A stretch of DNA of 64,000 bases, taken from Bacteroidaceae bacterium. Lineage in GTDB: Bacteria; Bacteroidota; Bacteroidia; Bacteroidales; Bacteroidaceae. Shown piece after piece: positions 54,268 to 62,196 of the stretch. Each line of letters opens with the position of its first letter. Position 1 is the first letter of the stretch. Where the stretch lies: positions 32,564 to 96,563 of the forward strand of contig JAFSKR010000072.1 in NCBI GenBank assembly GCA_017448825.1, read 5' to 3'. A model generated the notes under the pieces. The model saw nothing but the letters and a program-made list of their open reading frames with translations. It was not told the origin of the DNA and did no database searches. The translations under genes and the position numbers were made by a program.

Positions 54268-56265
54268 ATGAATATACACAACACTTGTCAGGTTGTGGCG
54301 TTGGCGGCAGCTCTGATGGCACCTTCGGCTTTGATGGCTCAGGGGGTGAAGGCTCCAGCAGGGGGCAAGCAGATTAGTAAGGAACTGATTGGCATCTTTT
54401 TCGAGGACATCAGCTATTCGGCTGACGGAGGTCTGTATGCCGAACTGGTGGAGAACGGCTCGTTTGAGTATAACCCCACGGAACGTGATGGCTGGGGACC
54501 TGGAACGGGTTGGAAGCAGGTGCGCCCTGGGCACTCGCTGGGTATGTTGGAGATCAGGAAGGACAGTCCCATCCATCCGAATAACCCCACCTACATGAGG
54601 CTGCACACGGAGCGTGTGAAGGAATTTTACGATTATGCAGGTTGGAAGGGCTTCGGACTGGAGAATGGTGGCTTCGACGGCATCAGCGTGAAGGCTGGGG
54701 CGAAGTATGATTTTTCGGTGTTCTTCCGCAACTTCGGCGATGCCAAGCAGGTGCGCGTGGTGCTGGGTGTGCCGCAGGGATGGGGCAAAGACCCGAAACT
54801 GCTGGCTGAGGCTACGCTGGACGTGAGTGGTGAAGTGTGGAAGAAATATGAGGCAGTGCTGACTCCGAGTGAGGATTGCACGAATGCCATCCTGCAAATT
54901 TTGGTGCTGAACACGGGCGATGTGGACGTGGACATGGTTTCGTTGATGCCACAGGACACCTACAAGGGGCATGGCTTGAGGAAGGACTTGGCGGAGGCTC
55001 TCGAGGGGTTGCAGCCGAAGTTCATGCGCTTCCCGGGTGGATGTGTGGTGCATGGTGGCGGCGACGGTTTCTGGAACACGTATCGCTGGAAGACGACGAT
55101 TGGTCCGAAGGAGCACCGTCGTGGCTTGAAGAACACGTGGGGCTATCACCAGTCAATGGGTCTGGGCTACTATGAGTATTTCCAGTTCTGTGAGGACATG
55201 AACATGGAGCCGCTGCCCATTCTGCCTTGTGGTGTGAGCTGCCAAGGTACTAATGGCGGTTGGGGCATGAAGGGTCAGGCGCAGGATGTGGTGCCTATGA
55301 GCGAGATGGACGAATGGGTGCAGGATGCTCTCGACCTGATTGAGTGGGCTAATGGCGACGTGAACACTACTTGGGGCAAGAAGCGTGCCGAGCAGGGACA
55401 TCCGAAGCCTTTCAACCTGAAGTATCTGGGCATCGGTAATGAGGAGAAGATTTCGCCTGAGTTTGAGGAGCGCTTTAAGTATATGTATGAGAAGATTATG
55501 GCGAAATACCCCAATATCGTGATTGTGGGCACAGCGGGTCCCGGTTCTCACAAGGGGAATCCCGATTTCGACAATGGCTGGAGAATTGCTGAAGAGACCA
55601 ATCTCCCCATCCTCGATGAGCATTATTACGAGCCTCGCGACTACTTCCTGAACAATCAGGACAATTATGACAAGTATCCACGCAATCGTAAGACAAAGGT
55701 GTATCTGGGCGAGTATGCTGCCAAGGACAAGAAGATGGCTGATGCGCTCTACGAGGCTCTTTATCTGTTGGGTGTGGAACGTAATGGTGACGTGGTGGCC
55801 ATGACGAGCTATGCACCGCTTTTCGCTAAGAAAGACCACATGAGTTGGAACCCTGACCTCATCTACTTCGACAACCAGCGTGTCATCCTTACTTGCAGTT
55901 ATTATGTGCAGCAAATGTTCGGCACTACTGCTGGCGACTACTACTATGGCGACGTGGCGAAGTTTGAGGGTGGCGACAAGTATCAAGGCACTTCGTGTGT
56001 GCTGAACACGGAGAAGGGTGAGTTGTACATCAAGCTGGTGAATGCCGCTGCTGAGGCAAAGGAGGCTACGATTGACTTGGGCAAGTTTAAGGGACTGCCA
56101 TCGAAGGCAATGGTGAGCACCATCAGTGCTTCTTCTCTCGATGTGGAGAATAATTTTGACGCTCAACCCGTGGCTCCGTTTGGTAAGGAGGTGAAGATTG
56201 CCAAGAAGATGACCTTCACGGCAGAGCCTTATTCAGCCAATGTCATTAAGTTGAAGTTGAAGTGA
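54268..56265 (+). CDS. GH51 alpha-L-arabinofuranosidase
   Basis: This 665-residue secreted enzyme (signal within MNIHNTCQVVALAAALMAPS, cleaved after 'LMAQ') removes alpha-L-arabinofuranose from arabinoxylan or arabinan. The N-terminal part has the GH51 signature 'ISKELIGIFFEDISYSADGG' followed by a CBM4_9-like beta module (about 60-225). The barrel has 'RFPGGCVVHG', 'YHQSMGLGYYEYFQFCEDM', acid/base E392 in 'LGIGNEEK' and nucleophile E482 in 'YLGEYAAKD'; the C-terminal beta domain ends 'AEPYSANVIKLK'. It has its own TACCTTTG box and a strong terminator. It lies apart from the two glycan sets but complements them. Confidence 0.93.
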   Translation: MNIHNTCQVVALAAALMAPSALMAQGVKAPAGGKQISKELIGIFFEDISYSADGGLYAELVENGSFEYNPTERDGWGPGTGWKQVRPGHSLGMLEIRKDSPIHPNNPTYMRLHTERVKEFYDYAGWKGFGLENGGFDGISVKAGAKYDFSVFFRNFGDAKQVRVVLGVPQGWGKDPKLLAEATLDVSGEVWKKYEAVLTPSEDCTNAILQILVLNTGDVDVDMVSLMPQDTYKGHGLRKDLAEALEGLQPKFMRFPGGCVVHGGGDGFWNTYRWKTTIGPKEHRRGLKNTWGYHQSMGLGYYEYFQFCEDMNMEPLPILPCGVSCQGTNGGWGMKGQAQDVVPMSEMDEWVQDALDLIEWANGDVNTTWGKKRAEQGHPKPFNLKYLGIGNEEKISPEFEERFKYMYEKIMAKYPNIVIVGTAGPGSHKGNPDFDNGWRIAEETNLPILDEHYYEPRDYFLNNQDNYDKYPRNRKTKVYLGEYAAKDKKMADALYEALYLLGVERNGDVVAMTSYAPLFAKKDHMSWNPDLIYFDNQRVILTCSYYVQQMFGTTAGDYYYGDVAKFEGGDKYQGTSCVLNTEKGELYIKLVNAAAEAKEATIDLGKFKGLPSKAMVSTISASSLDVENNFDAQPVAPFGKEVKIAKKMTFTAEPYSANVIKLKLK

Positions 56266-56268
56266 AAA

Positions 56269-56298
56269 AAAGGAGCGGCTTTGCGAGGCCGCTCCTTT
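56269..56298. terminator. Bidirectional intrinsic terminator (11-bp stem)
   Basis: aaaggagcggc (56269-56279) pairs exactly with gccgctccttt (56288-56298) around an 8-base loop. Ts follow on the plus strand, and a run of A on its left gives Ts for the minus strand. The stop codon of the DUF4435 gene lies at the edge of the stem. Confidence 0.85.
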
Positions 56299-57289
56299 AG
56301 TTTTTCAAAAAGTTTTGAATATGAGTGCGGAGCCGCTGGTAGGTTTCGCACTCTTTGTATTGGGTGTTGCGACGAAGCATCTGTTCTGGCTGGAACTGGC
56401 TGTGAGAGTAGCAGGAGAGTTCGTTGTTCATCTGTTGGGAGTTGCCCTTTGCCAGCATCTTGATGTTCTTCTCACGTTCACGGCGAAGGAGGGTGCATAC
56501 GGGGGTTATGGCAGCATCGACAACGTTCTCCATGAGGTGATGCCCTTGGATGAAAAGGTAGGTGTTGTCTTTCTGCAAGCCCAGGTCGGCGAGTTCCTGC
56601 TTGAGGGGGGTGAGCTTGCCCTTGGCCTCTTTCACGTGCTGCTGGAGCCAGGCGAGTTTGCGGTTCACGCTCTTGCGTACTTTTTCCAGTGCTTCTTCGG
56701 GCTTGAAGACGTTGAGTTGCTCGACAGCGGTGATGTTGTTGAAGGAGTTGAGGGGGAAGTCGTTGTAGCGTCCCTTGCGATGCAACCACACAAGCCACAC
56801 GAAGAGTTCATAGACAATTTCGGAGTACTGCCGCAAGTACTCCTCAAAGTTGAAGATGTTGCGGTCGTTGAGAGTTGCCATCACACAGACGTTGTGCAGG
56901 CTTGGGGCATAACATTGATAGTTTTCAATAGAGTATGCGTAGGTGTGTACCACGTAAGGGTTGCTGAGCATTCGCAAGGAGGAGGGGGTGGAGCGTTGAA
57001 GCAGGTAGTCGAGGTCGGCATCCACACAAGCTATCATGCAGGTTCCCAATGACTCGCCAAGTTGATTCATCATGGCGGTCTTCTTGCCACGGTTGAGGTT
57101 GGTGCGGCTGGGCAGCATGACCTCGAAGGCCGTGTTCTCATCCTCGAACTCGCTCAGCACACTGCGCCAGAAGAAGATGTCGTCATACGATTCGACGTAT
57201 GCCACAATCTTCCGTTTCTTCGTTTTGGGGCGAAGGCGGTTGGCGGCCTCGATGTAGGCAGAGGTGATGTTGGAGGTGAGACGTTTCAT
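56297..57289 (-). CDS. DUF4435 protein, TOPRIM-like nuclease candidate (AriB-like)
   Basis: This is a 330-residue cytoplasmic protein without signal or membrane segments. The N-terminal 120 residues have a TOPRIM-type pattern: 'VAYVESYDDIFFWRSVL' with acidic residue E33, then 'MIACVDADLDYLL' with D89, D91 and D93. Next come 'TYAYSIENYQCY', typical of DUF4435, and a helical C-terminal half. In PARIS anti-phage systems the effector AriB is a DUF4435/TOPRIM protein encoded after the ATPase AriA, as here: this gene starts one base after the stop of the ATPase gene. The assignment as an AriB-like effector is inference from domain and order. Uncharacterised housekeeping pairs of the same kind also exist in Bacteroidetes. 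Confidence 0.7.
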   Translation of the reverse strand: MKRLTSNITSAYIEAANRLRPKTKKRKIVAYVESYDDIFFWRSVLSEFEDENTAFEVMLPSRTNLNRGKKTAMMNQLGESLGTCMIACVDADLDYLLQRSTPSSLRMLSNPYVVHTYAYSIENYQCYAPSLHNVCVMATLNDRNIFNFEEYLRQYSEIVYELFVWLVWLHRKGRYNDFPLNSFNNITAVEQLNVFKPEEALEKVRKSVNRKLAWLQQHVKEAKGKLTPLKQELADLGLQKDNTYLFIQGHHLMENVVDAAITPVCTLLRREREKNIKMLAKGNSQQMNNELSCYSHSQFQPEQMLRRNTQYKECETYQRLRTHIQNFLKN

Positions 57290-57290
57290 T

Positions 57291-58148
57291 TTAATTTGAC
57301 ATCGTACGTGATGTGATTTCTCCCACCTCTGTCACATTGCTCATCCAGCCGTCCATAATGAGGGCAGGGGAGTGGGTGGAGAGAATGATTTGTGCATGGG
57401 GGTTCAGTTGACGGATGAGGTCGATGAGCCGTTGCTGCCAGTCGATGTGGAGTGAGATTTCGGGTTCGTCCATGAGGAGGGCGTATGGCTCGCGGTTCTC
57501 CACCAGCACGGTGAGCAAGATGGCAAGCATCTGTTTCTCGCCGCTGGAGAGCTGGTAGGGGGTGATTGTCTCGGTGCTGCCTTGGTCGTTTGTCTGTATG
57601 AACTGAATCTCGTTGTTCTTGCGGTCAATCTTCTTGTGGGTGTCGGCAAAGAGCTCGTCAATCATGTCTTGGAACTGCTTCTTGGGGGCACTCACCTCGG
57701 CAGCCTTCATTTGGTCGTCGGGGGTGCCACTGGTGAGCAATTCGATGATGCGGTTGCCAATGTTCACTTGATAGTCGAGAAAGCGCTTCTGCAGACGATA
57801 AATTTGCCAGTCGAGTTCAGTCTTCACCCGAGAGTCGGAGAGTTTCTCCAGCAAGTCGCTGTGCAGTAGTGGGCGGTCGAACGAACGGATGACATCGAAT
57901 TTGATGTAGGTGGCATCCTCAGGCATCAGTTTGATGGTTACGCCCTGTGGAGCCTCCTTGGGCACGATTTCATCGCGGTCTATCTCTGCCAATGTGCGTG
58001 CTGAGTGGTTGATGATGGTGCTCTTGCCCACCCCGTTGATGCCGCTCAGGATGTTGACATCAGGTTGCAGATGCCAGACAATGTGTCTTCCACCTTTCCA
58101 TAAAGCCTGTATCTCTATGCTTTGGATGTATTCAGCCCTTTTTTTCAT
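57291..58148 (-). CDS. AAA/ABC-type ATPase paired with DUF4435 (AriA-like)
   Basis: The ATG at 58148 (MKKRAEYIQSIEIQALW) is preferred; the longer frame from 58274 would translate the palindromic promoter region. The 285-residue protein has Walker A 'SGINGVGKST' (G36-T44), an ABC-type signature 'QLSSGEKQ' near residue 199, Walker B 'ALLMDEPEIS' (D227, E228) and an H-loop 'ILSTHSPALI'. A short helical segment between Walker A and signature ('YRLQKRFLDYQVNIGNRI') replaces the long coiled coils of SMC proteins, as in the AAA_15/AAA_21 group. It acts in the cytoplasm, probably as sensor or scaffold for the following DUF4435 protein. Its promoter box lies in the left arm of the palindrome at 58169-58313. 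Confidence 0.8.
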   Translation of the reverse strand: MKKRAEYIQSIEIQALWKGGRHIVWHLQPDVNILSGINGVGKSTIINHSARTLAEIDRDEIVPKEAPQGVTIKLMPEDATYIKFDVIRSFDRPLLHSDLLEKLSDSRVKTELDWQIYRLQKRFLDYQVNIGNRIIELLTSGTPDDQMKAAEVSAPKKQFQDMIDELFADTHKKIDRKNNEIQFIQTNDQGSTETITPYQLSSGEKQMLAILLTVLVENREPYALLMDEPEISLHIDWQQRLIDLIRQLNPHAQIILSTHSPALIMDGWMSNVTEVGEITSRTMSN

Positions 58149-58168
58149 GGTCGTATGCTTTTGTTTTT

Positions 58169-58313
58169 GCAAAGGTAAGGAAAAAAGTGAAAAAGTGAAA
58201 GTGAAAAGTGAAAAATTTGCTACCGCAGCAGTTGACAAACAGTTGTAGTGCAAGTGCGGTAGCAAATTTTTCACTTTTCACTTTCACTTTTTCCCTTTTT
58301 TCCGTACCTTTGC
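58169..58313. repeat. 145-bp near-perfect palindrome with two divergent -7 boxes
   Basis: Positions 58169-58227 and 58255-58313 are reverse complements over 59 bp with two mismatches, around a 27-base centre. Each arm ends in a promoter box: TACCTTTG on plus at 58305-58312 and on minus at 58170-58177. The arms are rich in gtgaaaa units. It occupies almost the whole gap between the divergent ATPase and PurF-like genes. Confidence 0.85.
58305..58312 (+). promoter_or_regulatory. Promoter -7 box for the PurF-like gene
   Basis: TACCTTTG ends 28 bases before the ATG at 58341, at the outer edge of the palindrome's right arm. The mirror box on the minus strand (58170-58177) serves the ATPase gene. 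Confidence 0.6.
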
Positions 58314-58340
58314 ACCAAATTTCAACTCATTATTTTATTT

Positions 58341-59822
58341 ATGGGAGGTTTTTTCGGAACCGTATCAATGGAAAAGTGTGCGGCTGACCTTTTCTATGGC
58401 ACAGATTATCAGTCGCACCTCGGCACTCGGCGCGGAGGTATGGCTTCTTACAGCAAGGAAAAGGGATTCTACCGCGCGATTCACAATTTGGAGAGCACGT
58501 ATTTCCGTACTCGCTTTGAGTCGGAACTGCCCAAGTTCGAGGGCAAGGCGGGCATCGGCATCATCAGCGACACCGATGCGCAGCCAATGCTCTTCAACAG
58601 TCACTTAGGGCGATTTGCCATAGTGACTGTGGCGAAAATCAACAATATGGAGGAGATAGCAGACCGGCTATTGGAGGAGAATATGTACCTGTCGGAGTTT
58701 TCTTCAGGCAAAATCAATCCTACGGAACTGATTGGGGTGCTGATTGTGCAGGGGAAGGACTTTGTGGATGGCATCGAGAACGTATTCCGCACGGTCAAGG
58801 GTTCCTGTTCCATGCTGTTGTTGACGGAAGATGGCATCATCGCTGCTCGTGATGCATGGGGTCGCACCCCGATTGTCATTGGACAGAAGGCAGGTGCGAT
58901 GGCTGTGACGAGCGAGAACACGGCGTTTGCCAATTTGGGCTACGAGACTACCTACTATGTGGGTGCGGGCGAGATTGTAAGGCTACGTGCCGAGGGCATG
59001 GAACAGTTGCGCAAGCCCAACAAGCAGATGCAGATTTGTTCCTTCCTGTGGATATACTATGGTTTCCCCACATCGTCGTATGAGGGCAAGAATGTGGAGG
59101 ATGTGCGCTTCTATACAGGTCGTGTGATGGGCGAGACCGATGAGACAGAGGTGGATTGTGTGGGAGGCATCCCCGATTCAGGCATTGGCATGGCAGTAGG
59201 TTACAGTGCGGGCAGCCGCATCCCCTACCAGCGCGGCATCAGCAAATATACCCCCACATGGCCACGTTCCTTCATGCCGCCCAGTCAGGAAGTGCGCAAT
59301 TTGGTGGCGAAGATGAAGCTTATTCCCAACAAAGATATGTTGCGTGGCAAGCGTTGTTTGTTCTGTGACGACTCCATCGTTCGGGGCACGCAACTCAGAG
59401 AGAACACGAAGGTGCTGAAGGAACTGGGTGCTAAAGAGGTGCACATGCGTATAGCTTGTCCACCACTCATCTATGCCTGTCCGTTCGTCAACTTCTCGGC
59501 CTCCAAGTCGGAACTGGAACTCATTACACGCCGAGTCATCAAGGATTTGGAGACCCACTCTCGCACAGCCACCATGCTGGCCGATGCACAGACTGCACAG
59601 AACGTGGAGGTGCCTGCCGAGCGTATCAAGGCATACGCCACAACCGACTCACCCGAATACAAGACGATGGTGGCAGAGATTGCACGCCGACTCAATCTTG
59701 ACAGTCTCAAGTTCTCCTCACTCGAAACCATTGTCAAGGCGATAGGCTTGGAAAAGTGCCAGATTTGCACCCACTGTTTCGATGGCAGTTCGTTCCACAC
59801 CCTGTCGGAGGAAAACAATTGA
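58341..59822 (+). CDS. Amidophosphoribosyltransferase paralogue lacking the catalytic N-terminal Cys
   Basis: This 493-residue protein has the full PurF layout: an N-terminal class II glutaminase-like domain and a C-terminal phosphoribosyltransferase domain with the PRPP motif 'LFCDDSIVRGTQL'. It begins MGGFFGTVS, so the Cys that should follow Met is replaced by Gly and glutamine hydrolysis should be impossible. Conversely, cysteines matching the iron-sulfur ligands of B. subtilis-type PurF appear kept: C233 ('QICSFLWIYYG'), C380 ('IYACPFVNF') and C473/C476/C479 ('KCQICTHCF'). It could use free ammonia, or have a new role. It starts the plus-strand group with a BASS transporter 24 bases downstream. 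Confidence 0.85.
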   Translation: MGGFFGTVSMEKCAADLFYGTDYQSHLGTRRGGMASYSKEKGFYRAIHNLESTYFRTRFESELPKFEGKAGIGIISDTDAQPMLFNSHLGRFAIVTVAKINNMEEIADRLLEENMYLSEFSSGKINPTELIGVLIVQGKDFVDGIENVFRTVKGSCSMLLLTEDGIIAARDAWGRTPIVIGQKAGAMAVTSENTAFANLGYETTYYVGAGEIVRLRAEGMEQLRKPNKQMQICSFLWIYYGFPTSSYEGKNVEDVRFYTGRVMGETDETEVDCVGGIPDSGIGMAVGYSAGSRIPYQRGISKYTPTWPRSFMPPSQEVRNLVAKMKLIPNKDMLRGKRCLFCDDSIVRGTQLRENTKVLKELGAKEVHMRIACPPLIYACPFVNFSASKSELELITRRVIKDLETHSRTATMLADAQTAQNVEVPAERIKAYATTDSPEYKTMVAEIARRLNLDSLKFSSLETIVKAIGLEKCQICTHCFDGSSFHTLSEENN

Positions 59823-59846
59823 CATTTCACATCATGCATAATTTCT

Positions 59847-60845
59847 ATGTATAAAATACTCAAAACCATCAGTGACACGTTGAGCGGCAAGGCCAGCATC
59901 TTCATCATCTTGACCGCACTTGTCACATTTTTCTTTCCCGTCCTGTTCGTGTGGGTGAAAGGGAACACCCAGACCATCATCCTCGGCATCATCATGTTGA
60001 CCATGGGGTTGACGCTCACCCCCGACGACTTCAAGTTGTTGGCAAAACGCCCGCTTGACATCCTGATAGGTGCAGCGGCACAGTTCACCATCATGCCCCT
60101 CGTTGCGTTCACCCTCTCGTGGCTGTTCAGCCAAGTGCCAGCCTTCGCGCCCTACAGCACGGCGATGGCTATCGGCATCATCCTTGTGGGCTGCTGTCCA
60201 GGGGGCGTTTCGAGCAACATCATGTCATTCCTCTGCAAGGGCGACGTGGCATACTCCGTGGGCATGACCTGCGCCTCCACCCTCCTCGCCCCCGTGCTCA
60301 CACCGTTGCTGGTGCTGTGGTTGGCAGGAGAAAGAGTCGATGTAGATGCTTGGGGAATGTTCCAGCAGATACTCATTGTCACCATCATCCCCATCGCCAT
60401 CGGCTTCATGCTGAACGTTTGGCTGGGGCACAAGGACGTGTTCAAGCAGATACAGAGCTGCATGCCTGGAGTGTCGGTGCTCAGTCTCGCCTGCATCGTG
60501 GGCGGCGTGGTCACCACGGTGCACGACCCCTTGGTGGCGAACGGCCTTCCCCTCTTCCTCCTCACCTTTGGCATGGTCTTCTGCCATAACACCATCGGTT
60601 ACGTGTTGGGCTACTTCGTCGGCAGCCTCTGTCACTTTTCCGTGCCGAAGAAACGCACCCTCTCCATCGAGGTGGGCATGCAGAACGCAGGGTTGGGAAC
60701 CAACCTCGCCATGACCTTCTTCGTCGCCACCAACCCGATGGCGGTGGTGCCCTGTGCCATCTCCTGCGCATGGCACAGCATCAGTGGAACCATCCTGGCA
60801 AACATATTCGCGCAGACCAAAGAAATAACATCAATAAAAAAGTAG
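59847..60845 (+). CDS. Bile acid:sodium symporter (BASS) family transporter
   Basis: This 332-residue inner-membrane protein has about nine to ten hydrophobic segments, among them 'ASIFIILTALVTFFFPVLFV' and 'TIILGIIMLTMGLTL'. The BASS family pattern is clear in 'MLTMGLTLTPDDFK', 'VGCCPGGVSSNIMSFLCKGD' (crossover helix region) and 'SIEVGMQNAGLGTNLA' (second crossover, sodium/substrate site). Despite the family name, bacterial members import varied organic anions such as pantoate, keto acids or sulfonates, so the substrate is unknown. It follows the PurF-like gene by 24 bases and precedes the SpmA-SpmB fusion by 61. The substrate could relate to nucleotide or cofactor metabolism, which is only a guess. 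Confidence 0.88.
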   Translation: MYKILKTISDTLSGKASIFIILTALVTFFFPVLFVWVKGNTQTIILGIIMLTMGLTLTPDDFKLLAKRPLDILIGAAAQFTIMPLVAFTLSWLFSQVPAFAPYSTAMAIGIILVGCCPGGVSSNIMSFLCKGDVAYSVGMTCASTLLAPVLTPLLVLWLAGERVDVDAWGMFQQILIVTIIPIAIGFMLNVWLGHKDVFKQIQSCMPGVSVLSLACIVGGVVTTVHDPLVANGLPLFLLTFGMVFCHNTIGYVLGYFVGSLCHFSVPKKRTLSIEVGMQNAGLGTNLAMTFFVATNPMAVVPCAISCAWHSISGTILANIFAQTKEITSIKK

Positions 60846-60851
60846 AAAATC

Positions 60852-60893
60852 TCCCCCACCAACATTCTACTCCTCCCCTTGGGGAGGCGGGGG
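60852..60893. repeat. Nested GC-rich hairpin repeat
   Basis: cctccccttggggagg (60872-60887) is a perfect palindrome. It is flanked by tcccccacc and ggcggggga, which also pair with one mismatch. The same style of element appears inside the GH31 gene at 45211-45303. No T tract follows. Confidence 0.6.
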
Positions 60894-60906
60894 AAGGGTC
60901 ATTTAT

Positions 60907-62196
60907 ATGGTACTCAACTACATTTGGATAGCATTCTTCCTGCTGGCAGCCGTGTGTGCCGTCGTTCAGAGCCTTATGGGCAACACAGGTGTGTTTGCCG
61001 ACATCATCAATTCCACCTTCGACAACGCCAAGACCGCATTCGAGATATCCCTCGGGCTCACTGGCGTGCTCTCCCTCTGGATGGGCGTGATGAAGATAGG
61101 CGAGAAAGGCGGCATGGTCAGTGCCCTCTCCAAGATGCTCAGCCCCCTCTTCACGCGACTCTTTCCCGACATTCCCAAAGGACACCCCGCCACGGGGCAC
61201 ATCTTCATGAACATCGCCGCCAATATGCTGGGGCTGGACAATGCCGCCACCCCCCTCGGGCTCAAGGCAATGGAAAGTATGCAGGAACTCAACGTCGCCC
61301 GAAACGAAGAAGCGGGCAGGAAGGGAGGATGGACAACCCAGCGGTTGGCAGAGCAAAACGCCACCGCCTCCAACCCCATGATTATGTTCCTTGTGCTCAA
61401 CACCTCGGGACTCACCATCATCCCCGTCAGCATCATGGTCTATCGCGCCCAGCTCGGAGCCGCCCAACCCACCGATGTGTTCGTGCCCATCCTCCTCGCC
61501 ACCTTTGCGGCGACACTGGCAGGAGTCATCATCTGCAGCATCTACCAGCGCATCAACCTCCTCAAGCCCGTGCTGCTCGGCACGCTTGGCGCACTCTGCG
61601 CCCTCGTCTCTGCCGTCATCTGGGCATTCAGTCAGATGGACAAAGAGACCATGGACACCGTGAGCACCCTCACCGCCAATATCATCCTCTTCGGCATCAT
61701 CCTCGCCTTCATCCTCTCAGGCATGGTTAGGCGCGTCAACGTCTATGAAGCATTCATCGAAGGAGCCAAAGACGGATTCGCCACCGCCGTGCGCGTCATC
61801 CCCTACCTCGTTGCCATCCTCGTTGCCATCGGCGTGTTCCGCGCCAGCGGAGGCATGGACATCCTGATTAATGGCATCAACTGGCTCGTCCAGCTCTGCG
61901 GTGGTGACACCGACTTCGTTGCCGCCCTGCCTACCGCGCTGATGAAGCCCCTCTCCGGCAGTGGAGCCCGAGGCATGATGGTGGACACTATGACCACCTA
62001 CGGGGCCGACTCCTTCGCAGGTCGCCTTGCCTGCATATTCCAAGGCTCCACCGACACTACCTTCTACATACTCGCCGTCTATTTCGGGTCAATAGGCATC
62101 CGCCACACACGCCATGCCGTCACCTGCGGACTCCTTGCTGACCTTGCCGGCATTCTCGCCGCCATCGCCATCGCATACTTCTTCTTCGGCAACTAA
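60907..62196 (+). CDS. SpmA-SpmB fusion, nucleoside-recognition (Gate) domain membrane protein
   Basis: This 429-residue multi-pass membrane protein joins the two halves that are separate SpmA and SpmB in Bacillus. The first half (about 1-200) has 'MGVMKIGEKGGMVSAL' and 'MNIAANMLGLDNAATPLGL'; the second (about 225-429) has 'FIEGAKDGFATAVRVIPYLV' and 'LMKPLSGSGARGMMVD'. Spore maturation names come from Bacillus. Bacteroidetes do not form spores, and homologues there are of unknown role; the Gate domain is shared with nucleoside transporters. The reading frame ends by overlapping the convergent preA stop by four bases. Confidence 0.85.
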   Translation: MVLNYIWIAFFLLAAVCAVVQSLMGNTGVFADIINSTFDNAKTAFEISLGLTGVLSLWMGVMKIGEKGGMVSALSKMLSPLFTRLFPDIPKGHPATGHIFMNIAANMLGLDNAATPLGLKAMESMQELNVARNEEAGRKGGWTTQRLAEQNATASNPMIMFLVLNTSGLTIIPVSIMVYRAQLGAAQPTDVFVPILLATFAATLAGVIICSIYQRINLLKPVLLGTLGALCALVSAVIWAFSQMDKETMDTVSTLTANIILFGIILAFILSGMVRRVNVYEAFIEGAKDGFATAVRVIPYLVAILVAIGVFRASGGMDILINGINWLVQLCGGDTDFVAALPTALMKPLSGSGARGMMVDTMTTYGADSFAGRLACIFQGSTDTTFYILAVYFGSIGIRHTRHAVTCGLLADLAGILAAIAIAYFFFGN

